Assembly (NCBI RefSeq): GCF_934924865.1
Contig: NZ_OW235315.1
Coordinates: forward strand, 3,224,001-3,288,000
Source: Tepidibacter aestuarii
GTDB lineage: Bacteria; Bacillota; Clostridia; Peptostreptococcales; Peptostreptococcaceae
Direction: 5' to 3'
Length of the DNA: 64,000 nt
A program made the translations under genes and the position numbers. The notes under the pieces are model-generated. The model did no database searches. It had not been told where the DNA came from and was given only the letters and a program-made list of their open reading frames with translations. The stretch's first letter is position 1. Each line of letters starts with the position of its first letter. This document shows positions 1 through 9,867 of this stretch, one piece after another.

Positions 1-726
1 ATTACTACTTACATTCTTATGCATATGACCTGCTATTATAACATCCAGTTCTGGACAAACATTAGCCACATCAATAACACCTGTTCCTGGAATATTATTT
101 TCATTCTTTTCTCCCATATGCATAACTCCAACTAAAACATCAACTTTTCCTTTAAGTTCATCTATTATCTTTTTAGTTTCATCAATCGGCTGCTTAACAA
201 CTAAACCTTTTAAACGATCACTGTCCTTTTCAAACTCAACTATCATAGGAGTAGTCATACCTATGATACCCACTCTTACTCCATCTTTTTCAATTATCTT
301 GTATCCTTCTAGATATCTCAAGCCATCTTCTTTATAAACATTCCCTGCAAGAGCAGTTCCTTTGAACTTAGATATTATTTTATCTAAAATTTCAGTTCCG
401 AAATTAAACTCATGATTCCCCATTATCCAAGTATCATAACCCATCTCATTCATACTTATAACTATAGGATTTTCATCATATCTATTAAATGTTTCTACGA
501 AGTTATCCTGAATAGAATCTCCACAATCAACTAATATAGTATTAGGATTTTCTTTTTTAAATTCCTCGACAGCACTATATATTTGAGTTAAACTTCCAGA
601 CTTATTCTCTGTATCAGAAGCATAATACCAAGGCATAAATCTACCATGAACATCAGAAGTACCTAGTATAGTTATATTAATTTTCTCCTTTTCATTAGCA
701 TTAGATCTTCTATAAAAAGGTTTCAT
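1..726 (-). CDS. 5'-nucleotidase / 2',3'-cyclic phosphodiesterase family metallophosphatase (3' part off the window)
   Basis: The 242 visible residues are the N-terminal metallophosphatase domain of the UshA/CpdB/YfkN family, which hydrolyses nucleotides or cyclic nucleotides with two metal ions. Motifs appear in the right order: DVHG near residue 25, CGDS near 65, GNHEF near 101, the MHMGE segment near 200 and GHMH near 235. The start is ATG with an AGGAGGG site 7 bases upstream. The protein has no signal peptide or membrane segment, so this copy is predicted cytoplasmic, unlike many exported relatives. The C-terminal nucleotide-recognition domain would lie beyond base 1. The gene is read away from the insertion element that starts about 150 bases upstream of it. 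Family assignment is good; the exact substrate is not visible. Confidence 0.85.
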   Translation of the reverse strand, partial: MKPFYRRSNANEKEKINITILGTSDVHGRFMPWYYASDTENKSGSLTQIYSAVEEFKKENPNTILVDCGDSIQDNFVETFNRYDENPIVISMNEMGYDTWIMGNHEFNFGTEILDKIISKFKGTALAGNVYKEDGLRYLEGYKIIEKDGVRVGIIGMTTPMIVEFEKDSDRLKGLVVKQPIDETKKIIDELKGKVDVLVGVMHMGEKNENNIPGTGVIDVANVCPELDVIIAGHMHKNVSSN

Positions 727-831
727 AAAAAACCCTCCTAGTTAAAATTTACATTTCATACAGCATAATAACATATAAGTTGAAAATTGTATATTGTTTT
801 ACTATTTCCCCGGAAATATATTAATTATTGA

Positions 832-3523
<2,692 letters not shown>

Positions 3524-3598
3524 AAAAAAAGTTCCCCTCATATTCATTAGGCGAACTCATAAAATCAATCTTTTATTATTTACACAATACATATATTG

Positions 3599-3627
3599 TT
3601 GCATATATGTCTATAATAATATATAAT
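3599..3627 (+). promoter_or_regulatory. Sigma-A promoter for a candidate antisense RNA over the rep leader
   Basis: TTGCAT at 3599-3604 and a perfect TATAAT at 3622-3627 are separated by 17 bases. The promoter reads against the replication gene and points at the terminator hairpin ending near 3745, with no gene in between. Confidence 0.55.
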
Positions 3628-3633
3628 AATTTT

Positions 3634-3745
3634 ATCAATAAAATTAAAAATGTTCATGATAAAGTTATTAAAGACTCATTTTATGAGTTCTTGCTTGGAA
3701 GAAGTTCCTAGGCCGCCAAACCTTGAAGGAACTTCTTTTTTATTT
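3634..3745 (+). ncRNA. Candidate counter-transcribed RNA controlling rep
   Basis: A transcript starting about 7 bases after the TATAAT box and ending at the 11-bp hairpin (3699-3709 with 3728-3738) and its T-run would be about 110 bases long. It would be fully antisense to the leader of the replication gene, whose start is at 3523. It holds a smaller stem at 3673-3690 and the terminator stem, whose loop in the sense RNA contains UUGG, a YUNR-type loop motif common in antisense-controlled plasmid leaders. A 13-base inverted repeat (3553-3565 and 3678-3690) could let the rep mRNA fold differently near its ribosome binding site. The size and layout match known plasmid copy-control RNAs; the RNA itself is inferred. 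Confidence 0.5.
3699..3745 (+). terminator. Hairpin terminator of the antisense RNA
   Basis: An 11-bp perfect stem (AAGAAGTTCCT with AGGAACTTCTT), an 18-base loop, then a T-rich run on the plus strand. Confidence 0.65.
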
Positions 3746-3857
3746 TTATTTATCTATAACTCATTATATTTAACTTTTTACAAATAATATTATATTAATT
3801 ATACAATAAACTACTAAAAAAATCCTTTATTTTGTCATTTCTAATAAAATTTAATCG

Positions 3858-4490
3858 TTATCTATCATATCTTTCTACAAATTCAACCATAGCCTGAGCC
3901 AAAAGATCTTGTTGTTTAAAGTTACTATTCTTCTTAGCAAACTTTAAAAACTTCTCAAGTACACCCTCATATACCTTAAATGATCTGTTTTTAATTGATC
4001 CTTCCATTTTAGAAAAATCTATTTTAAGTTCAGGAATGTCTATTACATTACTTTCAAATTCATATTTCTTAACTGCTTCTATTGTATTTTTAATTTCTTG
4101 CTTTAAATCTATAAGCTCCAATATATCATTTTTAAAGTTCATTATATCTGATATTTGCTTTAAGTCATTTGCTTGTATTAACTTTGTATTTTCAGTGTTA
4201 TAGTTATTTTCTTGTGATATAATATTCTTAGTATTTTTAGTTCTTTCATTAGGTGTTACTAAAGTATTACTTTTATCACTCTTCGACAGTGTTTCATTAG
4301 TATTACTTTGGTAACACTTTTTATTTTGCTCATATTTAAAACCTGCTCTTTTGAATCTATCTCTTACAGTTGAACTTGGTATTCCAATACTTTCACATAT
4401 TTTACTTATAGATGATACTTCTTTTAATTTTTGATTAAAATAATCAATTTGTTCTAAAATATCAAGTTTATCAAACTCTTTTCTATCCAA
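3858..4490 (-). CDS. HTH DNA-binding protein, plasmid-type replication or copy-number regulator
   Basis: About 210 residues. The N-terminus (about 15-50) contains a helix-turn-helix of the ISKICESIGIPSSTVRDRF kind. A polar, Asn/Thr-rich linker follows, then a short coiled-coil region (about 105-145), and a C-terminal domain of about 45 residues (RSFKVYEGVLEKFLKFAKKN...) that resembles the tail seen in small regulators next to clostridial plasmid rep genes. The start is taken as TTG at 4490, 7 bases after AGGGGGG; a TTG at 4496 would be only 1 base away. It lies directly upstream of the replication gene on the same strand. Two of the three iteron-like repeats lie inside its own linker-coding region and one lies in its promoter, so autoregulation is likely. 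The function is inferred from context. Confidence 0.6.
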   Translation of the reverse strand: MDRKEFDKLDILEQIDYFNQKLKEVSSISKICESIGIPSSTVRDRFKRAGFKYEQNKKCYQSNTNETLSKSDKSNTLVTPNERTKNTKNIISQENNYNTENTKLIQANDLKQISDIMNFKNDILELIDLKQEIKNTIEAVKKYEFESNVIDIPELKIDFSKMEGSIKNRSFKVYEGVLEKFLKFAKKNSNFKQQDLLAQAMVEFVERYDR

Positions 4491-4541
4491 CTTCAATCCC
4501 CCCTAACTAAGTGTTTCTAAAGTATTACTTTTGTAACTCTA
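4252..4541. repeat. Three iteron-like repeats (4252-4281, 4289-4321, 4509-4541)
   Basis: On the minus strand each copy contains the invariant core AAAGTAATACT, flanked by GTTAC or GATA upstream and by an A-rich stretch ending AACAC downstream. Two copies lie in the linker-coding part of the regulator gene and one just upstream of its start. They look like operator sites or replication iterons. Confidence 0.55.
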
Positions 4542-4632
4542 TTATATGATAAAGAATATATACTTTCTACTTATTAAAAAATACTTATTGGTCAAAAGTT
4601 AGAAGGAAAAGTATTTAAAGGAGGAAGTATTT

Positions 4633-4890
4633 ATGTTTAAGAATAATCAGTTGAAAACAACATCGGAATCTTTAAATTTTTCTATAGACAAATTAGAAGA
4701 TACGTTATCAAATTATAAAGATTACTTATCAATAGATAAAAAGAAAGCTTTATTGAATAAAATTCAAGGATATAAATATTTGCACTTGGAAATTAAATTG
4801 CTATTAGGAAATGAAGAGATTTCAAAAGTGTTAGATGAATTAGAGGACCGCGATAGCGGCCAATTAAATAGAAATGCTTTGAATACATAG
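4633..4890 (+). CDS. Hypothetical small protein, helical
   Basis: 85 residues, charged and predicted almost wholly helical, with no cysteines or signal peptide. AAAGGAGGAAG lies 5-8 bases before the ATG, so translation is likely. It is divergent from the HTH regulator and shares a 140-base control region that contains an iteron-like repeat. Plasmid-borne accessory proteins often have this size and position, but I do not recognise the family. Confidence 0.55.
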   Translation: MFKNNQLKTTSESLNFSIDKLEDTLSNYKDYLSIDKKKALLNKIQGYKYLHLEIKLLLGNEEISKVLDELEDRDSGQLNRNALNT

Positions 4891-4987
4891 GAACTTTGGT
4901 CTTAGAGCTATACTAAGCAAGTCTTGGATTAATATTGCTTGAGAGACGAAGGAAATGTTAATTCAAGTCTTGCTGGGTTACTTGTTT

Positions 4988-5040
4988 AAAATAAATAGGA
5001 ATAGGGTGAATGGGATTTTCAGTCTATTCCTATTTATTTT
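4988..5040 (+). terminator. Strong hairpin terminator
   Basis: A 17-bp perfect stem (4988-5004 with 5024-5040) around a 19-base loop, followed by a short T-rich end. It closes the transcription unit of the 85-residue gene. The 100 bases before it hold further imperfect stems (AAGCAAGTCTTGGATT...) and no gene. Confidence 0.6.
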
Positions 5041-5064
5041 TGCGTGAGCTGTTGCCATGGCTCC

Positions 5065-5241
5065 TTACCAACTAAGCCCTAATTCATCACATCTAACATC
5101 ACATTCAGTAAAGCAATTTCTAATATCAGCTTCCGTATTCATTTCACCGATTACATCATAAACTGTTTTTTCTAAATCATCAGCGTCTTTATATGGTACA
5201 TAAAATATGTACTCATAGCCTTTGGGGTCTTGCTTCTCCAT
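5065..5241 (-). CDS. Hypothetical small acidic protein (58 residues)
   Basis: Reads MEKQDPKGYEY...CDELGLSW: acidic, with three cysteines in its C-terminal half (NCFTECDVRC). No strong ribosome binding site precedes the ATG. A second tiny frame (5248-5325, 25 codons, MAQIFIFVRRKMKVREAIEQ...) ends 6 bases upstream, so the two could be translationally coupled or could be halves of one broken gene. The product is unknown. The composition looks like protein rather than random sequence, but confidence is limited by size. Confidence 0.4.
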   Translation of the reverse strand: MEKQDPKGYEYIFYVPYKDADDLEKTVYDVIGEMNTEADIRNCFTECDVRCDELGLSW

Positions 5242-5414
5242 ATTCTAATTAAACCTTAAGTCCTGCTCAATAGCTTCCCTAACTTTCATTTTTCGTCTTA
5301 CAAATATGAAAATTTGTGCCATGGCTTTTTATAAAAAAACCTTAGTCTCAGCTTCGAAAGGAAATTATTTTGCCATGTCATATATAAATATTAGTTTGGT
5401 GGATAAAGCGACTA

Positions 5415-5567
5415 CCTCAATCAGGCTAATTAGGCATCTCCTCGCAAAGCTCGTCAGCCTAAAATTAGCCTAGTGTATGATTAATTAAAGTGTCTCTATA
5501 GCTATAACCAAGGCTAGTCTTAAGCCTCTCCTAATCAAAGATTACTCAGCTTAACACTAGCCTAATT
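5415..5567. repeat. Hairpin repeat, copy A
   Basis: Two nested stem-loops: AGGCTAAT (5423-5430) with ATTAGCCT (5464-5471), then a 15-base arm AGGCTAGTCTTAAGC (5511-5525) with GCTTAACACTAGCCT (5549-5563). A related copy lies at 9339-9476; the 3' 40 bases are almost identical in the two. Confidence 0.6.
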
Positions 5568-5668
5568 TCATGACTTTATTGATGGATTTGTTTTGCTATG
5601 ATATCTTTCATAATATACCCTATTCAAAATGATTACCTTCTTATCTAATATCGTACATTATATAGAGT

Positions 5669-5690
5669 AAAAAGACTCCTATAAGGAGTC
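5669..5690 (-). terminator. Terminator of the possible immunity gene
   Basis: GACTCCT and AGGAGTC form a 7-bp stem with a 3-base loop. On the minus strand it is followed by TTTTT. It lies about 75 bases after the stop of the 170-residue gene. Confidence 0.6.
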
Positions 5691-5762
5691 AGTTGCGTGT
5701 AGTCCTGTTAGTGTTTAAGCTTGACAGGTATTTTATCTATTTTTAGAAAGTGTAAAAATAAA

Positions 5763-6275
5763 TTACATTTTATCAATTTTTTCAATAACTATTGGGATTT
5801 CGTATTTTTTACTATAATCAAATAAAAATTGTTCGAAATTTGATTTGATATCATAATCTACAACAACTGCCATATCATCATCATCTTCCATATAATAAAA
5901 CGAGTGAGTAACTTTCTTATCTTCTATAATAAGACATGCAAAACAGAAATGGTCTAGTTTCATAAACTTCTCTATATCATCTACATCATCTACAATATAG
6001 AATGTGTCTTCTGAAAAATCAAGCTTTTGACATGTTTCATTTTTAAGGCGAAGAATTTCTTCTTTATCTAGTTTCAAAGCTTTAAAATGATTTTGATTTA
6101 CTTTTAATATAAATGATTCAACATCAAAATCATGATAATCATCAATATGATATTCTAAGTTTCCATAGATTCCAAAAACTAATTTTTTATTTATAGAAAA
6201 AGCCTTAACAAATCTTGAAAAGTTCTTAAGGTTAAAAAGTTTATCTATTTTGATAGAAATTGTATTAGATAACAT
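5763..6275 (-). CDS. Possible immunity protein for the adjacent secreted toxin
   Basis: 170 residues, acidic, cytoplasmic (no signal peptide or membrane segment), with mixed alpha/beta character and runs of aspartate (YMEDDDDMAVVVDYD, IVDDVDD). Such acidic partners are typical of immunity proteins that bind basic toxin domains. It lies 161 bases downstream of the candidate toxin on the same strand, but a strong terminator separates them, so it probably has its own promoter (a weak TTGAAA/TATAAT pair lies near 6334-6359). Constitutive immunity alongside sigma-controlled toxin would fit. I do not recognise a named family; the call rests on context. Confidence 0.45.
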   Translation of the reverse strand: MLSNTISIKIDKLFNLKNFSRFVKAFSINKKLVFGIYGNLEYHIDDYHDFDVESFILKVNQNHFKALKLDKEEILRLKNETCQKLDFSEDTFYIVDDVDDIEKFMKLDHFCFACLIIEDKKVTHSFYYMEDDDDMAVVVDYDIKSNFEQFLFDYSKKYEIPIVIEKIDKM

Positions 6276-6387
6276 GATTAAAAACCGCCTTTGCTTAATA
6301 ATATAATAGATATTTTAGATATTAATAGAAATTATTATAGGATTTATAATTTATTTCAATTGCCTATATTTACTTATAATTATAAAC

Positions 6388-6421
6388 AAAAATCTTATAA
6401 ATAGATATTTATAAGATTTTT
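6388..6421. terminator. Bidirectional terminator after the candidate toxin gene
   Basis: A 16-bp perfect stem (6388-6403 with 6406-6421) with A and T runs built into its ends. It insulates the possible immunity gene from toxin transcription. Confidence 0.65.
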
Positions 6422-6436
6422 GAAATCAATATTTTT

Positions 6437-7156
6437 TTAATAATCCCAATACCAATGATGGCTTGAACCTTTACCTAATCTATTAGCATTATCATGATAA
6501 TGAGGAGGTTCTTTTTGCTTTGGATTACCCTTAACTGGTTGTTTATAATGAATATCTCCTATATGTTTATTTGTTTTCTTACCTCTAACTTTATACTTTC
6601 TAGTTCCATCGCGTCGGTTAACTTCGCAATCTCCTTTTTCTGTTCCTCTTTTTCCACCTACTTTTTCTAGTATTTCCTTCTCACTTCCTCCATGAGTCCA
6701 ATTCTTTCCTTCTCTCATTGTTTTAGTTCCTAAATAATTTGCAACTTTTTCATACAGCCATGATCCTGCTTTGTAGAGAGCCCCACCTACTATAATTGCA
6801 CCAGTAGCCAATAAAGCTACTTCTCCTATACCCGGAATCTCATACACAGCTATTATTGCTGCTCCTCCTGAAATACTTCTTTTACTTCTTCTTGGCTTAG
6901 AATCTTCTTCTATTTTTTCTAACATCTTTTCAAACTTAGCTATAACTTCTGGATCTTTTATTGCATCTGGATGATTAGGATCAAAAAACTCTTGAGGAAT
7001 ATATTCCATTTCATCAATATTTTCTAAATGAATATTTACTTCTTCATTATTAGATGGATTAACATCATAAGTATTTGCAAATACATTAGCAGTTGGAACA
7101 AAAAGCATTATAAGTGTTAATAACGTTGCTATAAATTGTTTTAACTTATTAAACAT
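6437..7156 (-). CDS. Secreted candidate polymorphic toxin (SAR2788-like architecture)
   Basis: 239 residues. A signal peptide covers about 1-27 (ending VFA). An acidic propeptide-like part follows, then a basic RRSKRS site that could be cleaved. Next is a glycine-rich hydrophobic stretch around 100-140 (IPGIGEVALLATGAIIVGG) of the kind that precedes toxin domains in several Gram-positive families. The C-terminal 95 residues are basic and rich in His, Asn and Trp (PHYHDN, SSHHWYWDY), as in small nuclease toxins. The ATG is preceded by GGAGG. An ECF-type promoter identical in layout to those of the sigma gene and the neighbouring secreted protein lies at 7255-7284. The activity of the C-terminal domain is not recognised; a nuclease is a guess. 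Confidence 0.55.
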   Translation of the reverse strand: MFNKLKQFIATLLTLIMLFVPTANVFANTYDVNPSNNEEVNIHLENIDEMEYIPQEFFDPNHPDAIKDPEVIAKFEKMLEKIEEDSKPRRSKRSISGGAAIIAVYEIPGIGEVALLATGAIIVGGALYKAGSWLYEKVANYLGTKTMREGKNWTHGGSEKEILEKVGGKRGTEKGDCEVNRRDGTRKYKVRGKKTNKHIGDIHYKQPVKGNPKQKEPPHYHDNANRLGKGSSHHWYWDY

Positions 7157-7254
7157 AATTTCAACTCCTCCATTATTTGTATAGTAAAAATAATATAGAT
7201 ATCTTCAGTTTCAAATGGCCATTTAAATACTTAATAAAATATCCTTTACAGAAA

Positions 7255-7284
7255 TAAAGACAAATGAAATTCAAAAAAGTTTCA
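7255..7284 (-). promoter_or_regulatory. ECF-type promoter of the candidate toxin gene
   Basis: TGAAAC (7284-7279) followed by a T-run, 16 bases, then TGTCTTTA (7262-7255). Same elements and spacing as the promoters at 7302-7331 and 9251-9280. Confidence 0.65.
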
Positions 7285-7301
7285 ACTTTTTTATATTTTT
7301 T

Positions 7302-7331
7302 TGAAACTTTTTCCGTTTTAATTTGTCTTTA
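7302..7331 (+). promoter_or_regulatory. ECF-type promoter of the small secreted protein gene
   Basis: TGAAACTTTTT at 7302-7312 and TGTCTTTA at 7324-7331, with 16 bases between TGAAAC and TGTC. It is back-to-back with the toxin promoter. Confidence 0.65.
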
Positions 7332-7364
7332 TTTGTAGAAAGAGAAATTAAGGAGGATTTTATT

Positions 7365-7826
7365 ATGAAAAAATTAGTTGCAATGCTTTTATGTAGTATT
7401 TGTTTTTTATCATTTACTTTAGTAAGTTTTGGAGAAGAGATTAGCTCTGAACGTAATGACATTGAATTAGGAAATACTCGAATTAATCGTTCTAAAAGAT
7501 CGGCTGATTATCTTGCTTCAACAGATTGTAAAATAAATTTTTATTACAAAAACGGAAAATTAGTAGTGAGTGGACATACAGAAGCTTATGATGATGTGGA
7601 CAATGTATCTATTGTAATTTATGTTCAAAAATATGATGAAAAATCAAGAAGATGGAAAAATATTTATACAATATCAGAAAATGAAAGAAATTCAGATTCT
7701 ATAAGATGCTCAGAGTCTTATACTGTTCCATCCGGAAAATATAGAGCTCAGTCTTATCATGAATTAAAAGAAGGTTCTTCAAAAGAAACCGAAAGAAATA
7801 CTACAAAAACAATAAGAGTAAATTAA
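7365..7826 (+). CDS. Small secreted protein, DUF6147-like
   Basis: 153 residues. A signal peptide (about 1-23) is followed by an acidic linker with an RSKRS basic site like that of the neighbouring toxin, then a single beta-rich domain (about 45-153) with the GKLVVSGHTEA and GKYRAQSYHELKEGSSKE segments that I associate with DUF6147-type small exported proteins of Firmicutes. AAGGAGG lies 8 bases before the ATG; an upstream frame start at 7323 has no such site. It is driven by an ECF-type promoter, so it belongs to the same regulon as the candidate toxin. Role unknown; it could modulate or accompany the toxin outside the cell. Confidence 0.6.
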   Translation: MKKLVAMLLCSICFLSFTLVSFGEEISSERNDIELGNTRINRSKRSADYLASTDCKINFYYKNGKLVVSGHTEAYDDVDNVSIVIYVQKYDEKSRRWKNIYTISENERNSDSIRCSESYTVPSGKYRAQSYHELKEGSSKETERNTTKTIRVN

Positions 7827-7859
7827 AAGGGGCTCAGCCCCTTTTAATTTACTCTTATT
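7811..7859. terminator. Long bidirectional terminator shared by convergent genes
   Basis: A 24-bp perfect inverted repeat (7811-7834 with 7836-7859) around one base. Its arms contain the stop codons and last codons of both convergent genes. AAAAGGGGCT/AGCCCCTTTT is the core. Confidence 0.75.
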
Positions 7860-8565
7860 TCAATGATTTTATAATATTTATAGCTTCTTCTTTTGATATA
7901 GAATAATTTGTAGTTATACAATATTTTACTCCAAAAGAAGACCACATGATTTTAAACTTTCTATTATTTATATTAATTAATGTATAATCTGTATTTCTTA
8001 TTTTAAAGAATTCTATAGTAGAATCTTTAGCTACGGTTATTACTTCACTCGATTCATCACCTTCTAAATTCTGAATAAATTCAATATTTCCTTTTTCATT
8101 GACATAATTTAGTATAATTGTATACTCGTTCTCAACCATTGCCTCTTCTAATTTATAAGGTAATTCTCTAAAATCAAAATCTATAAAATTACTAGCTTCT
8201 TCAATATTATTTATTTCAATAGATGAATCATCAGTTTCGTCATATTCTTTTAATTCTTGTGAAGAAGATTGTTCTTCTATGCTTATACTTCCTTCTGTTT
8301 TTTCATCTATATCCTTTGTCTTAAAAATTTTCCATGAATATGATTGAGTTGATGAAAAAGAGTTTATCATCATTAAAGAAATAGTTATTATAGCTGCTAT
8401 TGAGGCTATTCTCTTATAACTTTTCTTATTTTCTTTTTTGCTTTTTTCTAATCCTTGTAGTTTTCTCCATTCAAATTCAATTTCACTGTTTGAAATCTGT
8501 ACGTCTTCTACATCTTCTTTTAAAATTTCTTTTATCAAATCATCCATTCTATCTTCTTTATTCAT
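7855..8565 (-). CDS. Anti-sigma factor, membrane-anchored
   Basis: 236 residues. The N-terminal cytoplasmic part (1-58) ends in a basic stretch, a single membrane helix covers about 60-78 (IASIAAIITISLMMINSF), and the extracellular part has an acidic Ser/Glu-rich linker and a C-terminal domain that resembles DUF4367 (FKIMWSSFGVKYCITTNYSISKEEAINIIKSL). The gene overlaps the end of the ECF sigma gene by 8 bases (ATGAATAA), the usual arrangement for a sigma/anti-sigma pair, and has GGAAGG 8 bases before its ATG. It probably holds the sigma factor at the membrane until an envelope signal arrives. Confidence 0.75.
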   Translation of the reverse strand: MNKEDRMDDLIKEILKEDVEDVQISNSEIEFEWRKLQGLEKSKKENKKSYKRIASIAAIITISLMMINSFSSTQSYSWKIFKTKDIDEKTEGSISIEEQSSSQELKEYDETDDSSIEINNIEEASNFIDFDFRELPYKLEEAMVENEYTIILNYVNEKGNIEFIQNLEGDESSEVITVAKDSTIEFFKIRNTDYTLININNRKFKIMWSSFGVKYCITTNYSISKEEAINIIKSLK

Positions 8566-9112
8566 TATAATCACCTTCCATCTTAAGTAGATTATATAGT
8601 TTTTCTTTTGCCCTATTTACTCTAGATTTGACCGTATTCACATTTAAATCTAGCTTTTCAGAAATATCATTATACGATAATTCATTATAATACCTCATAA
8701 AGATAACTTCTTTATATTTTACATCTAATTCTGATATAGTGTTTCTAACTTTTTGTCTAATATGTTTTTTGTTTATTTTATCTATTACCTCATCTTCCAT
8801 ATTTTCAGATATCAAATTTAATTTTTCATTATCATCTACTAAAGTTATCCTATTGTTTCTATTAACATAATTCTTAGCTATATTAAGTCCTATCCTACAT
8901 ATCCATGGCTTAAACTTATCTATCTCATCTAGATTGTCATACTTTTCAAAAGCTTTAATATATGCTTCATTAGTTAGTTCTTTAGAAACTTCTTTATCCT
9001 TTGTAAAATAATAAATCGTTTTAAAAACATCTTTATAATAGGTTTTATACAAAATATGCTTTTGATCTTTACTTAAACTTTTGGATTTATTGCTACTTTT
9101 TAGTACCGCCAA
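8558..9112 (-). CDS. ECF-type RNA polymerase sigma factor
   Basis: 184 residues, usual for the family. Region 2 (about 22-88: TYYKDVFKTIYYFTKD...ELTNEAYIKAF...FKPWICRIGLNIAKNYVNR) and region 4 (about 118-172: LDVKYKEVIFMRYYNELSYNDISEKL..NTVKSRVNRAKEKL) are both clear. The start is TTG with AGGAGG 7 bases upstream. An ECF-type promoter lies 139 bases upstream, and the same sequence drives the toxin and small secreted protein genes, so the factor is very likely autoregulated and controls this islet. Confidence 0.9.
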   Translation of the reverse strand: MAVLKSSNKSKSLSKDQKHILYKTYYKDVFKTIYYFTKDKEVSKELTNEAYIKAFEKYDNLDEIDKFKPWICRIGLNIAKNYVNRNNRITLVDDNEKLNLISENMEDEVIDKINKKHIRQKVRNTISELDVKYKEVIFMRYYNELSYNDISEKLDLNVNTVKSRVNRAKEKLYNLLKMEGDYNE

Positions 9113-9250
9113 TTTGAGACCTCCTGTTTAGAATATTATTTTCCACAATATTTAATATTTAACAACAATATTCTTAATTTACCATAATATAGAAGAAATA
9201 AAAACCCTCCAAAAGTTTTACTTTACATAAAATAGATACCTCTTTATATA

Positions 9251-9280
9251 TATAGACCAATACAATCTAAAAAAGTTTCA
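9251..9280 (-). promoter_or_regulatory. ECF-type autoregulatory promoter of the sigma gene
   Basis: TGAAACTTTTTT starting at 9280, then 16 bases and GGTCTATA (9258-9251). It differs from the other two copies only in the -10 half. Confidence 0.65.
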
Positions 9281-9338
9281 TTTTACCTTCATCTTAATAT
9301 CAAAATAACTAAAAATTCTTTTTCTCTCAAACGATCTA

Positions 9339-9476
9339 CTCCAATAAGGCTAATATAAGTCATACTCATATCTTCGCATGACTCAAATTAGCCTAGTATA
9401 TTTGGTGTACTAAATAGCCATGGCAAGTATAAAGCGCCTCCTAATCAAAGATTACTTAGCTTAACACTAGCCTAAT
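9339..9476. repeat. Hairpin repeat, copy B
   Basis: Related to 5415-5567. AGGCTAAT (9347-9354) pairs with ATTAGCCT (9387-9394) and encloses an AGTCAT/ATGACT stem. The 3' 40 bases (9437-9476) match copy A almost exactly, but the left arm of the second hairpin is degenerate here. Confidence 0.55.
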
Positions 9477-9867
9477 AACAGCATTATATAAAATCTAAAT
9501 TTCACATATAGCAAACTTCACTATAGATATAGCTATCGCTATTGTTGGCCTGCTCTCGCAGGCCAAATTTATTTTTCAAGTTATCTCAATATCCCTCGCA
9601 CCCTAGTGTCATCTTCCTACACTCCGATTATTCAAACAAATTTTTTACTCTAGAGATAAATAATAGGGTCAAAATTTCTTTGCATAATCTCCACTTCGTC
9701 AGAAGAAATCGCTAATACGAGGAGTGTTCTCAAATTATAGCCTTTAGGCTGTGCTTTTTAGCTTATAGAAGCTTGTCTGTGGCGATTTTGGTTTTCAATC
9801 GACTAAATTAATTAGCGACAACTTGTCGCTTGTATATAAGCATAATTAAAGCCTAGAGAGCTATTCT
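9477..9867. other. Gene-free stretch with several hairpins
   Basis: No convincing gene. It contains a 9-bp GC-rich hairpin (TTGGCCTGC/GCAGGCCAA, 9544-9567) followed by a T-rich run, a small AGCGACA/TGTCGCT hairpin, and the terminator hairpin AAGCCTAGAGA/TCTCTAGGCTT (about 9848-9876) that overlaps the stop of the next minus-strand gene. Confidence 0.5.

Larger units (their letters stand above)
5300..5762. other. Gene-free stretch with repeat copy A and a terminator
   Basis: After the small frames there is no convincing gene. It holds the hairpin repeat described separately (5415-5567) and the terminator of the next minus-strand gene near 5669-5690. Confidence 0.6.

Noticed and set aside
7271..7462. 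Small minus-strand frame over the two ECF promoters
   Set aside because: It is antisense to the signal peptide of the small secreted protein, covers promoter DNA and lacks a start signal.
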